Below the pieces are notes generated by a model. That model was given only the letters and a program-made list of their open reading frames with translations, was not told the origin of the DNA and made no database searches. A stretch of DNA of 64,000 nt from Galerina marginata (Eukaryota > Basidiomycota > Agaricomycetes > Agaricales > Galerinaceae), in NCBI GenBank assembly GCA_023014335.1, contig JAECYW010000032.1, positions 62,001 to 126,000 on the forward strand, written 5' to 3'. A program made the position numbers and the translations under genes. Positions within the stretch are counted from its first letter, which is position 1. Every line of letters starts with the position of its first letter. Positions 46,365 to 58,689 of this stretch are shown piece by piece.

Positions 46365-47759
46365 TTGGGAAAGGGGTGCAATGCCGGGTAAGCAGAAGAA
46401 AGATATTGTGGGGGTTAAATAATATCTAGAGTATATGGCAAAGATAAGGAACGGGCGGAGCTTCTGGTGTATCGATGTTCGAACGCCCACCCAACAATGT
46501 AGGTGATGATGATGCCATGTTCGGGTCGCCGCGATCACATCGATTAGGTCACATAGATTATCTCCAATCCCGAAAGCGCTTGATATTACAGCAGAGGAGA
46601 GGCAGGAGATACTTCCATTTCTGGATATTCTAAATGACCTCGAATAGTTCCTAAGCTGGTGGTACATTCCAAGCCACGTTGTTCATGGGCTATCTCGAGC
46701 ATTCTCCAAAGCAAAAACCGGTAGTATTGTGGGAAGCTTCATTGTCCTAAGTATATCTCGAAGTTGTGGGTCATCAAGTGTTGGCAGAATATTGAACAAG
46801 CGCTCGTCAACCTGATGGCATCGCCCCTCGGAAAAAGCTGATACTGTATCTGGTTATGCTTCAATGTACGAAATGTGGGCACTAGATCTTAGAAGCTAGT
46901 TCTTCACTTCTGATTTGAGAAAAAGGCGAATTCTACATTTTTCACACTGGTTATCCTTTGACCTGGTTGTGATATGCAACCCACCGACTTTCATCTTGAA
47001 ATCGAGGACCGATGAAACAACGGCGAGTTTGTTTATGTTCCTACGACAGCATAGCCGGTGAGTATATAAGGGGGCATGCAATCTCAAGCTCAGTTCTGTT
47101 TTTAATTGACGCTTAGAGATGCTAAAGTGGCGATATCTCCAACAGAAGAGGTGGAGGAATGTTACGACCAAAAGGGGGAGTGATAAATGTGTGTGATTCT
47201 CGAACTTCGCCATTTACGAGGGTAGGGTTTTCCGCCGATAATATTAGCTATCTTATTATGTACCAAATTCACCACACTGTGTTTTGATACGAAAGAATGG
47301 AGGTACGGCAATGACTTCATCCCATCTTTTTTTGTTCCCAGCATCAGCCCGAGTCAGCCTTGGACATTTGTAGAGCGCCCACTTACAGCAGAGTTAGATT
47401 ACTCGGATAGAATCAGCACGGCCTGTTCTTTACGTAAGTTGCATGGTTGCATGTGCTCGGCACACCCCTGAGCTTTGTCAGAGCCGGTCTGCTAGAATAG
47501 GGGAACATGAAAATCTTTGTCGAAATCTCTATTTTCAGGCTCACTAAGCGCCCAAGATATGACTGACCTAGAAGACTCACATGCGCAAGATCAGAAACTC
47601 TCGATTTTCAGATTTCGCATCAAAATCTCGGCTCGCCCACAGTTCCGCAGATGCTACAGTGCTGTGCGCATCCCTTTGCACTCTGCGCTGTCAAAAACCT
47701 TTTGTCTACCAGTTGTTTTGATGCGGTGAGACTACATAGATTCGTCGGACGTAGTCGAT
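46365..47759. other. Intergenic region upstream of the DUF6534 gene
   Basis: No recognisable gene or repeat; several ORFs of 60-105 codons lack domains. Confidence 0.45.
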
Positions 47760-49900
47760 GGTGACGATAAGATTAGATCGATTACGATGATCAGTGGCTG
47801 TGTCCCGCCATCAAATAAGTATTCCCATCTGCCCAACGTCTGCTTCAACTTGGCCTCAACACTGTTCACTCGACTACTAGCTCACGACCGCCGCTTGTCT
47901 ATTATACCAACCTCTTCCCGTATACTGAGCTGTTTTTTAACCGGAGCCGTACATGAGTAGGATTCTGAAGGTCCTGGACATTCAAAGTTCAACTTCCAAC
48001 ACGCCCCAGCCCCATGAAGCCGGAGCCAGCAGAACCCGCAGCGACACAGCGATTGGCATGTGGTTATGCTATTTAGGACGTAGTTGTTCTGGTTTTCAAG
48101 TCCAAGGAGGGAAAGGTGTCGATGAAGAGTAATGGGAAGCACAGCGGGGCGGAAATCTGACCGGCCTCAAACCAGCCTCAACAACGAAACACGGTGCGTC
48201 CTTCTCCCATTATCTCTCTTGCACTTTTTCGGCTCTGACGTTCCCCTGATAAAACGGCTCCATTACCGCTACCTGCGTGATTCCCGCCGCTTCTCGCGTC
48301 GCACTCAGTCGGGTCCAATGCCCAGATGAATGCAGCGGCCCTGTTGCTCGTCCTCCTCATTCGGGCCCACAAGGACACAAAAGTGCCATTCAAAACCAGC
48401 CTTCGTCCTTCGCGACAGAGTCGCCTCATGCCCCCGCCCCGCATCTCGTGCCTCCTTCCTCTTGGTCGAAATTACAGCTAGTGATGCTGCCCGCCCCCAC
48501 GACCCGTCCTTCTCCTGCCCATCCGCTCGCGTCATCCATACCACCCGTTCGCGTCTGCGTCGTAAGCATGCTCAAAAGCACCCGCAATCCACGGTCTCAA
48601 GCTCAAGTTCGTGCCTACCTGATCCCTTCCTCCCTTCCCGCTCCCCCTCAACCAACATTAACCTGGCCGTGGTCCAAGTTCTCCATTGTTCAACCATCAC
48701 CCGGTCCCCCCCTGCTCCGCCTGCCTTTCCCCGCACCACCAGGAATGCCTCCGCCAGCAGAACGTCCACATCTTACTCCTCCCCCCCCCTCCCCCTGCAC
48801 CAGCTCCGCACGTCCTGGCTCCCGTCCAGGCACCAAGCCCCGCAAATCCAAATCTACTTGTTCGGGCTATCGTTTTTGTTGTTCGATGTCCGATATCGTT
48901 ACTAAGTCCTGCGAACGTGGCTGTCAGAATTAAAGAACCCGCGGGCGGGGATGGGCGGACGCTAAAATCGCGTTTGTGCCCGCCCCTCTCCCGCTGGTGC
49001 AGATAGGCGTTCGGGGGGAGTGGGGGGAAATACTACGCCGACTGTGTTCCGTTTATGATCCTAATTCTGCATCAAGGCAGGTAGGATTAGCGGAATCGTG
49101 CAAATGCTTGGCAGTGTTACAAGCCCGACCTCAAGGCCAACCCTTAAACTTCGAGGATCTTACTGACGCTCTCGGGCGAGGGTGCTGGTGTTGCTCACCG
49201 TTGTTGGCGGACAGTCGCCTTGCTTGTGCTTGACGAGTTAGAACAAATGGTATGTTTTCGTTATTTCCTCTGTCCTCGCCCTCAGGCGTTCATATGCGTT
49301 TGCGTGCCTCGTCCTCATCCTCGTCCTACGTTTTTCTCTTTCCTTTCTCTCTTCGTTTTATTCATTTCTCCTCATATGACCTAAGCTATTCCGCGTCAGA
49401 TTTTGCTCGATTCTCGAGATTTCTTAATTACTAGTTCCATCGTGTTTGGGAAATCGTTTCCTCGATCAAGCCCAATAATCAAGAATTGTCAAATCTACAC
49501 CGACAGCTCATTCCTGGATGGCGTGCTCAGTATCTCCCCGAGCGCGATCAGCTTTTGGTCAATAGGACTCGTTTCTTACGTTGCTCAATCGCGCTCTAAA
49601 TGCCAACAAACGGCCTAGCATAAAAGTCGCTACCCACTACCCTTCTCATCCACTTGTGCGCATATCGATCTTCAATGTGCGCGCGTCATTGATCTTGACC
49701 CAGTTTTCGTCATTTTTAGCTCGATTTGCGATAGTCTTCTGTCCATCGAATTACTGTCTTAAATTGGCGAGACTAACTCCTTGAGTATACACTGCCGCCG
49801 CGTCTTCCCTTCCATGATGCACGCGTCATTTTCCATTTCACGCAAGCAGCACTAAACTCTTCTCAACGTCTTTCACACTTAGGCGGTCTAACAGATTAGA
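47760..49900 (+). repeat. Dispersed repeat family, copy D
   Basis: Starts with GATCAGTGGCTGTGTCCCGCC at about 47790. It shares GATGAAGAGTAATGGGAAGCACAG (48122) and CGTCCTTCTCCC with copy A, TTGGCGGACAGTCGCCTTGC (49204) with the splice-donor-like GGTATGT box of all copies, and CATATGACCTAAGCTATTCC at 49373. The ORFs of up to 218 codons at 48.28-48.93 kb lie in Pro-rich, stop-poor C/T sequence and are not called. Confidence 0.55.
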
Positions 49901-52078
49901 CGACGAGGTCCACCTTCCCCGCCTTTACTCACCCCACCAACGACTCGCGTGCCGACATCTCCTCCAAAAACAAGTACGTGCTCTATGTCAAACATTACTT
50001 GCAAGGCTAACTCTTACTCCTCACCTTACGATTTACCTGAGTTCGTAGTACATATGCCTCCTTTACCTTGGAAGCTAGGTTCATTCATCTGCCGAACTTT
50101 CCTCTCCCCATCCCTTAGTAGTTTTCGTAGTGTAGTAAGTTTGCTCTCACTTTCCCTCCCCTGTCCCTCTGTTTCTTCCATGTAAAATTCTCTTTTGGTC
50201 CTATGTCAAATGCTAAAGTTACTGGTAACCTCTATCTTTTGAGAATGTTCGATGCCTGAAGATCCGAATGACTAGAGCGACGCTGAGTATTTTCCTCAAT
50301 ATTCAAACAAAATAAGGATTTAACACGGTAATCCCGAGCTCAGGTCTGCTACTTACTAGTACATAGAACAGCGAGTTTTGACAAGAAACCGTGGTGATAG
50401 CTGGTGGGAAGCATCTGTGATCGCTATCTCGGCATCACAACCCCCTCCTCGAGCACCCCACCCCTACACGGTGACACAGTGACGAGTGCAGAGAGCAACC
50501 CAGAGTCAGGTCTTGATGATTCGGAAACCCAAACGTAGAATAGATGAAAACACGTCGACGCTGGCCAACGGTGAAAATACTAGAGGTCCATTTCTGAAGG
50601 TTCCGGCCTTTCTGAATTCAAAAATCGAGGTCCGAAAGCGTTTGAGTGAGTGAGTGAAGGTGCAGAGGGGGGGTACATTTCGTCGTTCCGGTGGCTGTGT
50701 AGAAACCTCCGTCAACGTCTGTGACCATGGAAAGTGAATTGATCGCCCAGGGATTCTGCGGTAAGGTTCTGAGACTTTATCTGCACCAATCCCGACGATA
50801 ATACTGAAGGTAATTGGAAAGGTTGTAAAACTCGCCGCTTTCGGTAATTTCTCACATATGTTCCTCCATGCAAAGACTCGCATGCAGAGCATCTTCCACT
50901 ATGACTTGAATGTTCGCGAGTTGATAAGTAGGTAGGCTGAGGCTATAGTTGCAGGATTTTTGAAAGTCCGAAGCCATAGGACGAAAAAACATATAAAAAA
51001 ACATTGGAACTCGGAAAAATATACCTTATATAGAAGGAGGGGGAGGGGGGGGGGTCAGCAAAATCCCCGAAAAAAATTTAGTGAGTGTTGGTACATTTTC
51101 CACGTTCCGCCACCCCCTTGACTTGTGAATGTGGCTCCCGACCCTCCGAGTCTCTAGAAATCTCAGAACTTTACAATTTCCCCTAACCACCAGTTTCACG
51201 TTCAAGCTGTGGGATTTATAGACCATTCATGGAGGTTCTCGGCCATCGTCCGACGTCAGTTCGCCTGTTTCGTGCACAAAATGTGTTTTCTGGTAAACTC
51301 CCGTTCTCTGAATAATAAACCAACAAAAAGCAAGCAAAATGTAAGCCGAATCAATAAGGTATGCATTATATACCGAGATGCTATTGGACTCACTCGTTAT
51401 ATGGCGGCTGTACCTGAAAATTCCAGTGAACCTTATCTGTAAAGCTGTCTCGGGGGGCAACCTAAAACCCTCAGACCACTTATTTTTTCTTTCAAAACCA
51501 ACAGTCAGCGATTAGACTGTTACCACCTTTAATGTCACTGGAAATATTTCTTGGAACAGTCTCTTATAATGAAAAGTTATCACCCCAATATCACCACTGA
51601 ACAGAGAAAAGGAAATATAAAAGTCTTCTTTCCAAGTACAAATTTCTCAGAAATTTACGACACAAGGAAGACTCACCAGTCCATCAGAATTCTGTTACAC
51701 TATCTATGAATTTCTGCCTCTGTCTGTGATATTGTGTGATAATGTGTTTCTGGTCTCAGTCTCTTTGCTCTGTGTACGGTATCGTGAGGGCGGCCTTAAA
51801 AGCGGCACGGCTTGATAGGCATTGGTGCACAGAGTCCGGGATGACACACGAGAGGGAGCTTGCGCGTGTGTTAATACTCCCGGAAACCCGGTGTTCAGCC
51901 ATTGGACCATGCCGGTTAATCTACTACTACTACTACTACTACTACAAGGTGATGCGTCCAGATCCAAGTACAGATAGACAAAATTAACCAACACGCGGAA
52001 AGGTCGGAAGGTTATGATAATTGCAAGGGCTGTGCTGATATGGCTTGCGCGCTGTACTTGGAAAACAGGCGCCGACGT
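49901..52078. other. Intergenic stretch
   Basis: No gene recognised. It includes a G-rich run at 51040-51053 and a CTA trinucleotide microsatellite at about 51920-51945. A 128-codon minus-strand ORF at 50506-50892 has no domain. Confidence 0.45.
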
Positions 52079-52239
52079 TGTAAAGGTGAGGAACGAGGAC
52101 GGATAATGATGGATAAAGATAAGGAAGTCCGTGTGTGACTACGTGACAAGGTAACTACTTTGTAGATACACGTGACAAATGTAGGTACGAGATTGAAGGT
52201 AAGTAAATGGTATAGTAAGTACGAGATTGAATCCTAACA
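52079..52239 (-). repeat. 3' LTR of the copia-type element
   Basis: 161 bp; read on the minus strand it starts TGTTAGGATTCAATC and ends CTCACCTTTACA. It is matched to the LTR at 53419 with one visible difference (C at 52099 versus T at 53439). Confidence 0.92.
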
Positions 52240-52250
52240 CTCCCCCTCAA
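52240..52250 (-). promoter_or_regulatory. Polypurine tract of the copia-type element
   Basis: On the minus strand TTGAGGGGGAG lies directly against the 3' LTR, as required for plus-strand primer formation. Confidence 0.65.
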
Positions 52251-52360
52251 TCGAGTACTCGGTAAAAGAAAGGAAATAGAGGGAAAAAGATAAAAGTGAA
52301 AACTCCCCTGAAACGTGAAACTCCCCCAAAATACGGAAAAGAAGGCTCCTATAAAAAAGA

Positions 52361-53215
52361 TCAAAGTGCATATGCATGAGAAATAGCAGTCATTGCCGAT
52401 GGTTTATCTTCAAGCGGTTGAATACCCTTCAACTTGAACCACCAGTCAGGCCACTGGCCTTCCTTCACGCCTCCAGGCCAGAAACAATTCTCGGTGAGGT
52501 GTCCGGTCCGACCTTTTGCCTTACAAGCTGGGGTCTCACAGACGAGAGACTGGGATGGGGTATGGGTGGTCATTAGAGCCTGGATACTGTTGCTAGCTCC
52601 AGCTGTCACAGATGAGTTTGTGGTCAATTTCTGAGTGGTTTCCTCAGCGAGGACCCTTTCAACAATAAAGTCGATGTCGTCGGCATTGTCATGGATTTTC
52701 AGAATTTTAATGATGGTCGAATAGGAAGAAGGAAGTGAAGTGAATATGCGGGATATAATTTGGGTGTCCGAAGGTTTATCATCATGAAGTCGTTCGAGGG
52801 CTTCGGCATAAGAACGGATGGTGCTGATATGGGTACGGAGTGGTATCGCCGGGTCGGTATAGGTAGCGGTATGGAATCGGTTCCAAAGATCGGAGGCAGA
52901 GCCTGTTACTCCAGTCTTCTCATGGACAGACCGGAGTCTCTCCCACATGAGCGCTGGTTCGGAATCCAGTCCGCGAACGTGAATAAGCTGATCATCGTCA
53001 AGAGCTTTAACGAGCAACTCAGCAGCAGCTTCCTGTCTTGCTTTCCATGCCTTCCACACTTTACTATTGCGTCCACTGGTCAACAGTTCGTAATCGGTTC
53101 CTAAAATCGTCTCCAATAGTCCCTTTGAGGTCGCTGAGATGCGGGTACGGAACTCCCAAGCATCATAGTTTGCAGTGGGGGTCTCAGAGAGCTTGTAGAT
53201 GTCATGTTTCCCCAT
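52361..53215 (-). CDS. Copia-type Gag protein
   Basis: A single 284-codon ORF with ATG start. It has the UBN2-type Gag fold seen in copia elements: NYDAWEFRTRISATSKGLLE near the N-terminus, ALMWERLRSVHEKTG in the middle, and the YAEALERLHDDKPSDTQIIS ... LPSSYSTIIKIL segment. A zinc-knuckle-like cluster CETPACKAKGRTGHLTENC comes next, and the tail WPGGVKEGQWPDWWF is typical of fungal copia Gag. No protease, integrase, RT or RNase H follows. The frame is intact, which suggests selection or recent arrival. Gag would assemble particles around the element's RNA in the cytoplasm, and replication would depend on Pol from elsewhere. Confidence 0.9.
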   Translation of the reverse strand: MGKHDIYKLSETPTANYDAWEFRTRISATSKGLLETILGTDYELLTSGRNSKVWKAWKARQEAAAELLVKALDDDQLIHVRGLDSEPALMWERLRSVHEKTGVTGSASDLWNRFHTATYTDPAIPLRTHISTIRSYAEALERLHDDKPSDTQIISRIFTSLPSSYSTIIKILKIHDNADDIDFIVERVLAEETTQKLTTNSSVTAGASNSIQALMTTHTPSQSLVCETPACKAKGRTGHLTENCFWPGGVKEGQWPDWWFKLKGIQPLEDKPSAMTAISHAYAL

Positions 53216-53319
53216 TATAGATGAAGAAGTCGAATAAGTGTCAAAGGAATGTGATGGGATCAGGTGTCAAGTCGGAGATCAGGGTCAGATAAGGTCAAGA
53301 ATGGTCAAGTCTGGTCAAT

Positions 53320-53384
53320 TTCGGGGTCGGGGTCACTGGTTCTGGTCAAGGTCGGGGTCGGGGTCACTGGTTCTGGTCAAAATT
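53320..53384 (+). repeat. Tandem duplication in the copia-type leader
   Basis: Two near-identical units of about 32 bp built on GGGGTCACTGGTTCTGGTCA lie between the primer binding site and the gag start, in the untranslated leader of the element. Confidence 0.65.
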
Positions 53385-53401
53385 CGGTGTTTAGTTGTGG
53401 T

Positions 53402-53418
53402 GTACGGGGCCCATAACC
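53402..53418 (-). promoter_or_regulatory. Primer binding site region of the copia-type element
   Basis: Directly inside the 5' LTR, the minus strand reads GGTTATGGGCCCCGTAC. Its position is that of a minus-strand primer site. The priming tRNA was not identified. Confidence 0.5.
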
Positions 53419-53606
53419 TGTAAAGGTGAGGAACGAGGATGGATAATGATGGATAAAGATAAGGAAGTCCGTGTGTGACTACGTGACAAGGTAACTACTT
53501 TGTAGATACACGTGACAAATGTAGGTACGAGATTGAAGGTAAGTAAATGGTATAGTAAGTACGAGATTGAATCCTAACAGACGTCCTCTTGCTTAACCTT
53601 TCACCA

Positions 53607-56600
53607 ATGGATCCTTTCTCTATCACTCTAGCCACAGTCACTCTGACTACTGCCGTGAAGGATCTTGCTGAACTAGTGCAGAAACTTGAACGGTCTTTCT
53701 CCAAGGTCTGCTCTTCTAAGTTCATTCAATTCGTGATTTTATCTAAATTGACCAAACCGCTACGCGGCCAGCCTGCCGAGAACATTCGCAATGCTAAAAC
53801 GTTGGCTTCCGAGGTCCGCCAAACTCTAGATCAGCTTAAACGGTTCTGTGACGAACAAGAGGGGATTCTGAGCAGCGCAAATGACATGAAAGTCGCTCTG
53901 TCTGAATTGATCAGGTAAAAGGTTTTCCAAAGATGACGGGACTTTGATTAATGAAAGGATGTCAGAGACATGGAGGCCGTCTACAATAAATGCTCGGGAA
54001 TTGCGCCTGTAACTGCAACAAAGAAAATTGACAAGTTCAAGGCCACATTCGGCGCGTGGAAGAACCGTAACAAGGTCCAATCGGAGATCAAGGAGCTTAT
54101 GAATCGGGTTAATTGTTCTTATACCCAATTTATGGTGCGTCTGTAAGACTTTACATTTTTTCAAATCTGAAGCATTGCTCTGCTGTAGATGTTTTCCATT
54201 ATAAGAATTGAGAAACGACTGGTCATTTCAAGCGATACCAGGGCTCAAGCTCCCAACATAATTCGGAATGAGATATCAAGTACGGTTTCTGATGAACACA
54301 TCATCGGTTTCATTGGAGGCAGCTCAGCGACGCTGTCAAAATTACCTCCCAGAGTTCAAATGTCTTCTGACTTTATTTCTGACGCGTATCTTCACCTTCA
54401 AATCAATGCAATCAATGCACTTATGGAGAAGCTATCCTCGACCGCATCATATCCCGTTGAAGAACCAATGGGAGACTACCTGCTTCCTTTTCAGACATTT
54501 CCAGCAATTTTGATCGTCGAGGAGGATCGATTTATTCTGCGGAAAGATGTTATTATGCAAGCCATGCAAATTCAGACCATTCTACAAGGGGACTCTACCA
54601 CCCTGTCTGTACAAGTGGGTGCTGGAGCTTTGGATGGCCTCGCATCCGACTTGCTTGATCTAGATATGTATCACGAGTCGGCTCTCATCGGTGCATGGGC
54701 TGTAAAGCTCTATTGGACCTTGGTTACCAATCATCCGACCACCTATTTGCCTCATCTTGCCTTAGCTCTCTCTCACCTGGCCCTTGCCCGCCATGTAATT
54801 GATGGCGATGTGAATGGCGCTCTTTCTTCAATAAACGAATGCATTGCCATTGGTCGGTCTCTTCAAACACCATCAGCGTCACTGGATATTAAACTCCTAT
54901 TGCCTCGGGCGTTGAGGATATCTACTTCGATGACTTCATTGGAAAGAGACTCCCTTGAATCGCTGCAAGAAGCCAAAGAGGCCATCCTTTTTTTTGACAA
55001 TGTTGTTGCAAGCAGCAATCTCACCAATGGCACATTGCAAATAGCCAGAAAATCGGCAGATATTTTAGACAATTCTTCCAGTTCTGCAGCGCATCATTAT
55101 GCTCAAGTCCTGCATCAGCTGTCGCCCAGTTCTGGAGTATACGATTATGCTAGAACTCTGCAACAGTTCTCAACCAGTCTTCAAAACGTCGGGCGATTTT
55201 CAGAGGCTTTCCAGGCGCAACAGAGAGCTCTAGAAATTTTAGATTTTCTTGTTTCTTTCCATCCAGATCGCCTAAATTTGGTCCGGGCATGTGCACTCAA
55301 ACAAATTTTGCACACAGATTTTTGTGATTTCCTGCCATCTACTGACGCACTTCCAATATCCCAAGAATTGGTGGCCATTTTTAGGAAATATTTCCAAAAG
55401 GATAGGCTGAAATACGGCACGGAACTGTGCAATGTACTATGGGAAAATGCTCTTCTTCTGGAGAAAATGGAGCGATACGATAATGCTCTCTTGGTATGGA
55501 AAGAAGTGACTTATTTGGTCCAGGAGGTAAACAAGGATCAAGTTCGCTTCGCAAGGGCTCTGGATAAAGTTTCGGATGCCCTTCGCTTCTTGGACCGTCA
55601 TGATGAGGCAGCCACTTCCCGCAGAGAACTAGTCGACATTTATCAAGCTATTCATAAATCCCCCACTCGGTTCGAGGCTTACGCTCATTATGACCTTGCA
55701 TATGATCTCCAGCTTGCGGGACAATATGCACAAGCAGTTCGTGAGGCTCAAATATGTATCATGCAATATCGTGCTTTGGCCTTCCAAGACCCTGGCCAGT
55801 ACAAGGAATATCTGGCTGATGGCCTCCGTAGGCTTTCCTATATCCTCTTCTGCACTGAAGAATATGAGCAAGCATGTGATGAAGGTCATGAAGCATTCAA
55901 CCTCTACCAGTCTGTTATTCAAGACAACCCTAGCATCCTCTCGAAGTATGTTACATTTTTTCACATACACATACAAATGTTCTGGTTCTCAGACAATGAG
56001 ACAAAGTCCATCGAACGGGGACAAGATCTCATTCGTTATTCAAACAAGTTGATCGAAATATTGCCGGATGAGAGAGAAAGAACCCTCATATATGCCACCT
56101 GGATTCATTCTTGCAATTTGGAAAGGTTTGATCAACTCACAGAAGCCAATGTCACCATTCAAGGAGCATTGGACTGGTATGAGAATGCTCCAGCAGACAC
56201 ACCCTTTTCTGTGGAAATGCATATGCAATGTCTTCATCAAATGGCCATTGTTCTTAACGCCCAGGGCTATCCAGAGAAGGCCCTGGGTGCTTTTGAAGAA
56301 GCGATCAAGATCGGCAAGAAATTCTCTTCACACCCAGACATTGTTGACTTGCTAACACGGACAATCACTAATCGCGCTGTATCTCTTTTTGAAGTTGGAC
56401 GGTATTCTGAAGCCCTTACCGCCAGCCAGGATGCATTTTCAGTAATTCGTGGGACCGAATCTGCAAATACCTCTAGTCTTGTCTGGTGCCTGCGAGTTGC
56501 GTTTATTGTTCAGCAATTCACCAAGGAGACTGAAGTGGCAATTAATGGCTTACAGGAAGCTATCAACTTATGTCGTACCAGTATCATTACAGCGGAGAAC

Positions 56601-57158
56601 CTGCCCCACCGATTGGATTATCTCACCAATCTCTCAGATTGCCTTGTCTCCATGTCTGAGGCTCGTGCCGATATTGGAAACGAGGTCGAGGCAATGTGTC
56701 TCGCCCAAGAAGGCCTGGACGAGATTATGAAAGTTAAATCGACAAATTTGATATGGACCTGGCAAAACATCCAAGCTTGTTCAACGCATATGGATACCCT
56801 CCACAACCTTTCCTTGCGACATGCCTTCAATAATAACCTTTCGCAGGCACTGGACCTTATAACTAAGGCTGGCGCTTACTACGAACAACGTGCACAGGCA
56901 CGCAATGGTTTGTATCCAAAATTTGCACGGATACTACTTTCACAAGGTGTCCTTTATTGTGCTGCTGGACGACACGAAGAAGGAATCGAGGCTAGAAATA
57001 AGCTCACCGACATCCAGGAGCGTCTGAGTTTTGCATTTCCCGGCCTCGCTCATTGTGTCCAACTCAAATTGAATCGTGAAAGGGGCTGCCCTTCATGGAT
57101 CGCCTTGGTTACTAAACTCAACCTTAGTTGCAACCATCAAGATTTGGACAGGGAATAG
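53607..57158 (+). CDS. Large TPR-repeat protein with NLR-like N-terminal domain, no NTPase domain
   Basis: Three exons: 53607-53914, 53966-54134, 54189-57158; 1148 residues. The first 160 residues (MDPFSITLATVTLTTAVKDL ... NIRNAKTLASEVRQTL ... AWKNRNKVQSEIKELMNRV) resemble the helical N-terminal domain found on fungal NLR-like and TPR proteins. From about residue 200 the protein is built of helix pairs with TPR spacing (VGRFSEAFQAQQRALEIL, AGQYAQAVREAQICIMQYRA, QGYPEKALGAFEEAIKIGKK). There is no P-loop, so the NB-ARC/NACHT motor usual between such parts is missing. It probably acts as a protein-binding scaffold, perhaps in non-self recognition; that is inference. A 66-nt in-frame stretch, 53706-53771, has intron-like ends and may be spliced out. 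The copia-type element ends 27 bp before the ATG. Confidence 0.82.
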
Positions 57159-58119
57159 ACAGAACCTATTAAGATTGTGCTCCGACGACGGATTTTGCTG
57201 ATTTCACGCGATAGGCGCCGGACCGCTTATTTCGCCTTCCGTACCGGACACAGCCACTCCCACCTGTAGTCATCTTACCGGAGGCATTTTTAGAAACGCC
57301 ATTACGCCCCTGCTAAGCCGACAACCAATTTATCCACTCTCCCATGCACCACACTCCATTTTGCACCGCTATTTCTCATTGTTCGCCACTTCCAGTTTTG
57401 CTTCCGCCCAGACTTCTCCTCAATCCCATCTCTCGTCGCCCCAACAAACCTCTTCAAAGTCCTGCTGCAATTTATTTTGCAGAGTCAAGACGGCCGTTTC
57501 GCCCTCACGAACGCTCTTACTTCTTGTAAAACTCGTCATTCTTAAATTTACTTTCACCTCTCCCCGTTTCTCTGACTGATTGGCTCGCATTTCCACTTCC
57601 TGATTTAAATTTTCATTTTCGGAATTCACCTCTTTCTCATTTTGATTTTTACTTCAATTTCTGACGTTTTTACACTATTTAAACCCGCCTGTATTCGTGG
57701 TTTGCCTCCAGTGAATACTACTCTCAGTTTCCCATCCAAAAATATTGTCTACTTCGCTTTTTTATCTCGCCATTTCGCTCGGAGGAGTTCTTAGATTAGT
57801 TTACCCTTGTTTACATTTTGATATGATAAGATCTCATCTCCCTTCTAGGATGTAGCCTCCGAGCGAAACTGGCGGCTGGTTCTAGGAGCCTGGAAACTCG
57901 CCGATTTTATCTTTCTCTCGCCGATATTTGCAGCTCCGCAAACCCTAACCACAATTTTATCACCTTCATCAACAAACATTCTCATCAACAAACATTCGTG
58001 CACCTCTTGTCGCCTGAGGCCTCCTCAATGATTGTGGTCCTGCTCGGTGGTTGGTCGGAGGGGAAGGAGGTTGGCGGTACGAGGTTGGCGGTGTGTTATC
58101 GTTATCATCATCCTTGTCC
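57159..58119. other. Intergenic stretch after the TPR gene
   Basis: T/C-rich sequence without supported ORFs; it includes the 3' end of the TPR transcript. A CATCAACAAACATTC dimer occurs at 57968-57996. Confidence 0.45.
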
Positions 58120-58430
58120 TTGTCATACAACCTAGGCTAATCCACTTTCTCCTTCAGCCCAGCGGCCCCAGTCCAACTCAACTTGGACTCTAACCCGCGC
58201 CACGGGCCCACACGCTGCTTAGACCCTACGCTGGAGTAGACTCGCTGGCGCTGGCGCTAGCCAGGCCTGGGCATTGCCGTCGCCAGCCAGAACTGCGGTT
58301 GGTGGCAACTTGGTGCCCACCTCCTTCCTCCCCACCCCTAGGCCTTAGGCTCAGGCTCCGGATAGGGACTCCTTCCCTTTTCCTTCCTGCTCAGCGCTCA
58401 ACCACAACCTGGCTGAGCCTAAGTCTCATC
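58120..58430 (+). repeat. Dispersed repeat family, copy E (fragment)
   Basis: Carries ACAACCTAGGCTAATCCACT, CCCGCGCCACGGGCCCACAC and TACGCTGGAGTAGACTCGCT in the same order as copy F 0.9 kb downstream and copy A. Confidence 0.6.
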
Positions 58431-58689
58431 GATCACGATGATTGAAGCTTGAACATCAATCAGCCCGCTCCTCCAGGACCGCTGCCGCCTGTAGAAGTCC
58501 TTCTCCTTCTCTTGCTTCAGCTCCAAATACCAAATACCCACGATGCCGCCCTTTCAGCTTCGTGTTTCACGCCCCGAGTCGGCCTCCTGAGCTGTTGGTA
58601 GCCCGAGTTTGCATTGAGCAGAAGCCTGCCCACCGCTCACTCGTCGGTGTGGATGTGTGTTCGAATGGCGGTGGCAATGCCTAGCGGAC

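Larger units (their letters stand above)
52079..53579 (-). mobile_element. Gag-only copia-type LTR retrotransposon (TR-GAG-like), recent insertion
   Basis: Two 161-bp LTRs, 52079-52239 and 53419-53579, differ at one position as read by eye. Both run TG...CA on each strand. The 5 bases outside each end are the same (GACGT at 52074-52078 and 53580-53584), a target-site duplication. The interior has only a gag gene on the minus strand, so the element needs enzymes from a full copia element. The near-identity of LTRs shows a recent insertion. Confidence 0.93.

Noticed and set aside
48277..48933. ORFs of 191-218 codons rich in Pro and Ser
   Set aside because: They overlap in several frames in C-rich, stop-poor repeat DNA and show no domain or intron structure; similar ORFs in other repeat copies are not conserved.
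51770..51960. Possible tRNA gene near the CTA microsatellite
   Set aside because: No cloverleaf with paired acceptor, anticodon and T arms could be drawn; no other tRNA candidate was found in the window.
55949..55995. GTATGT...TCTCAG intron inside the TPR gene's long exon
   Set aside because: Its 47-nt removal causes a frameshift and immediate stop, while the unspliced frame continues through TPR-like sequence.
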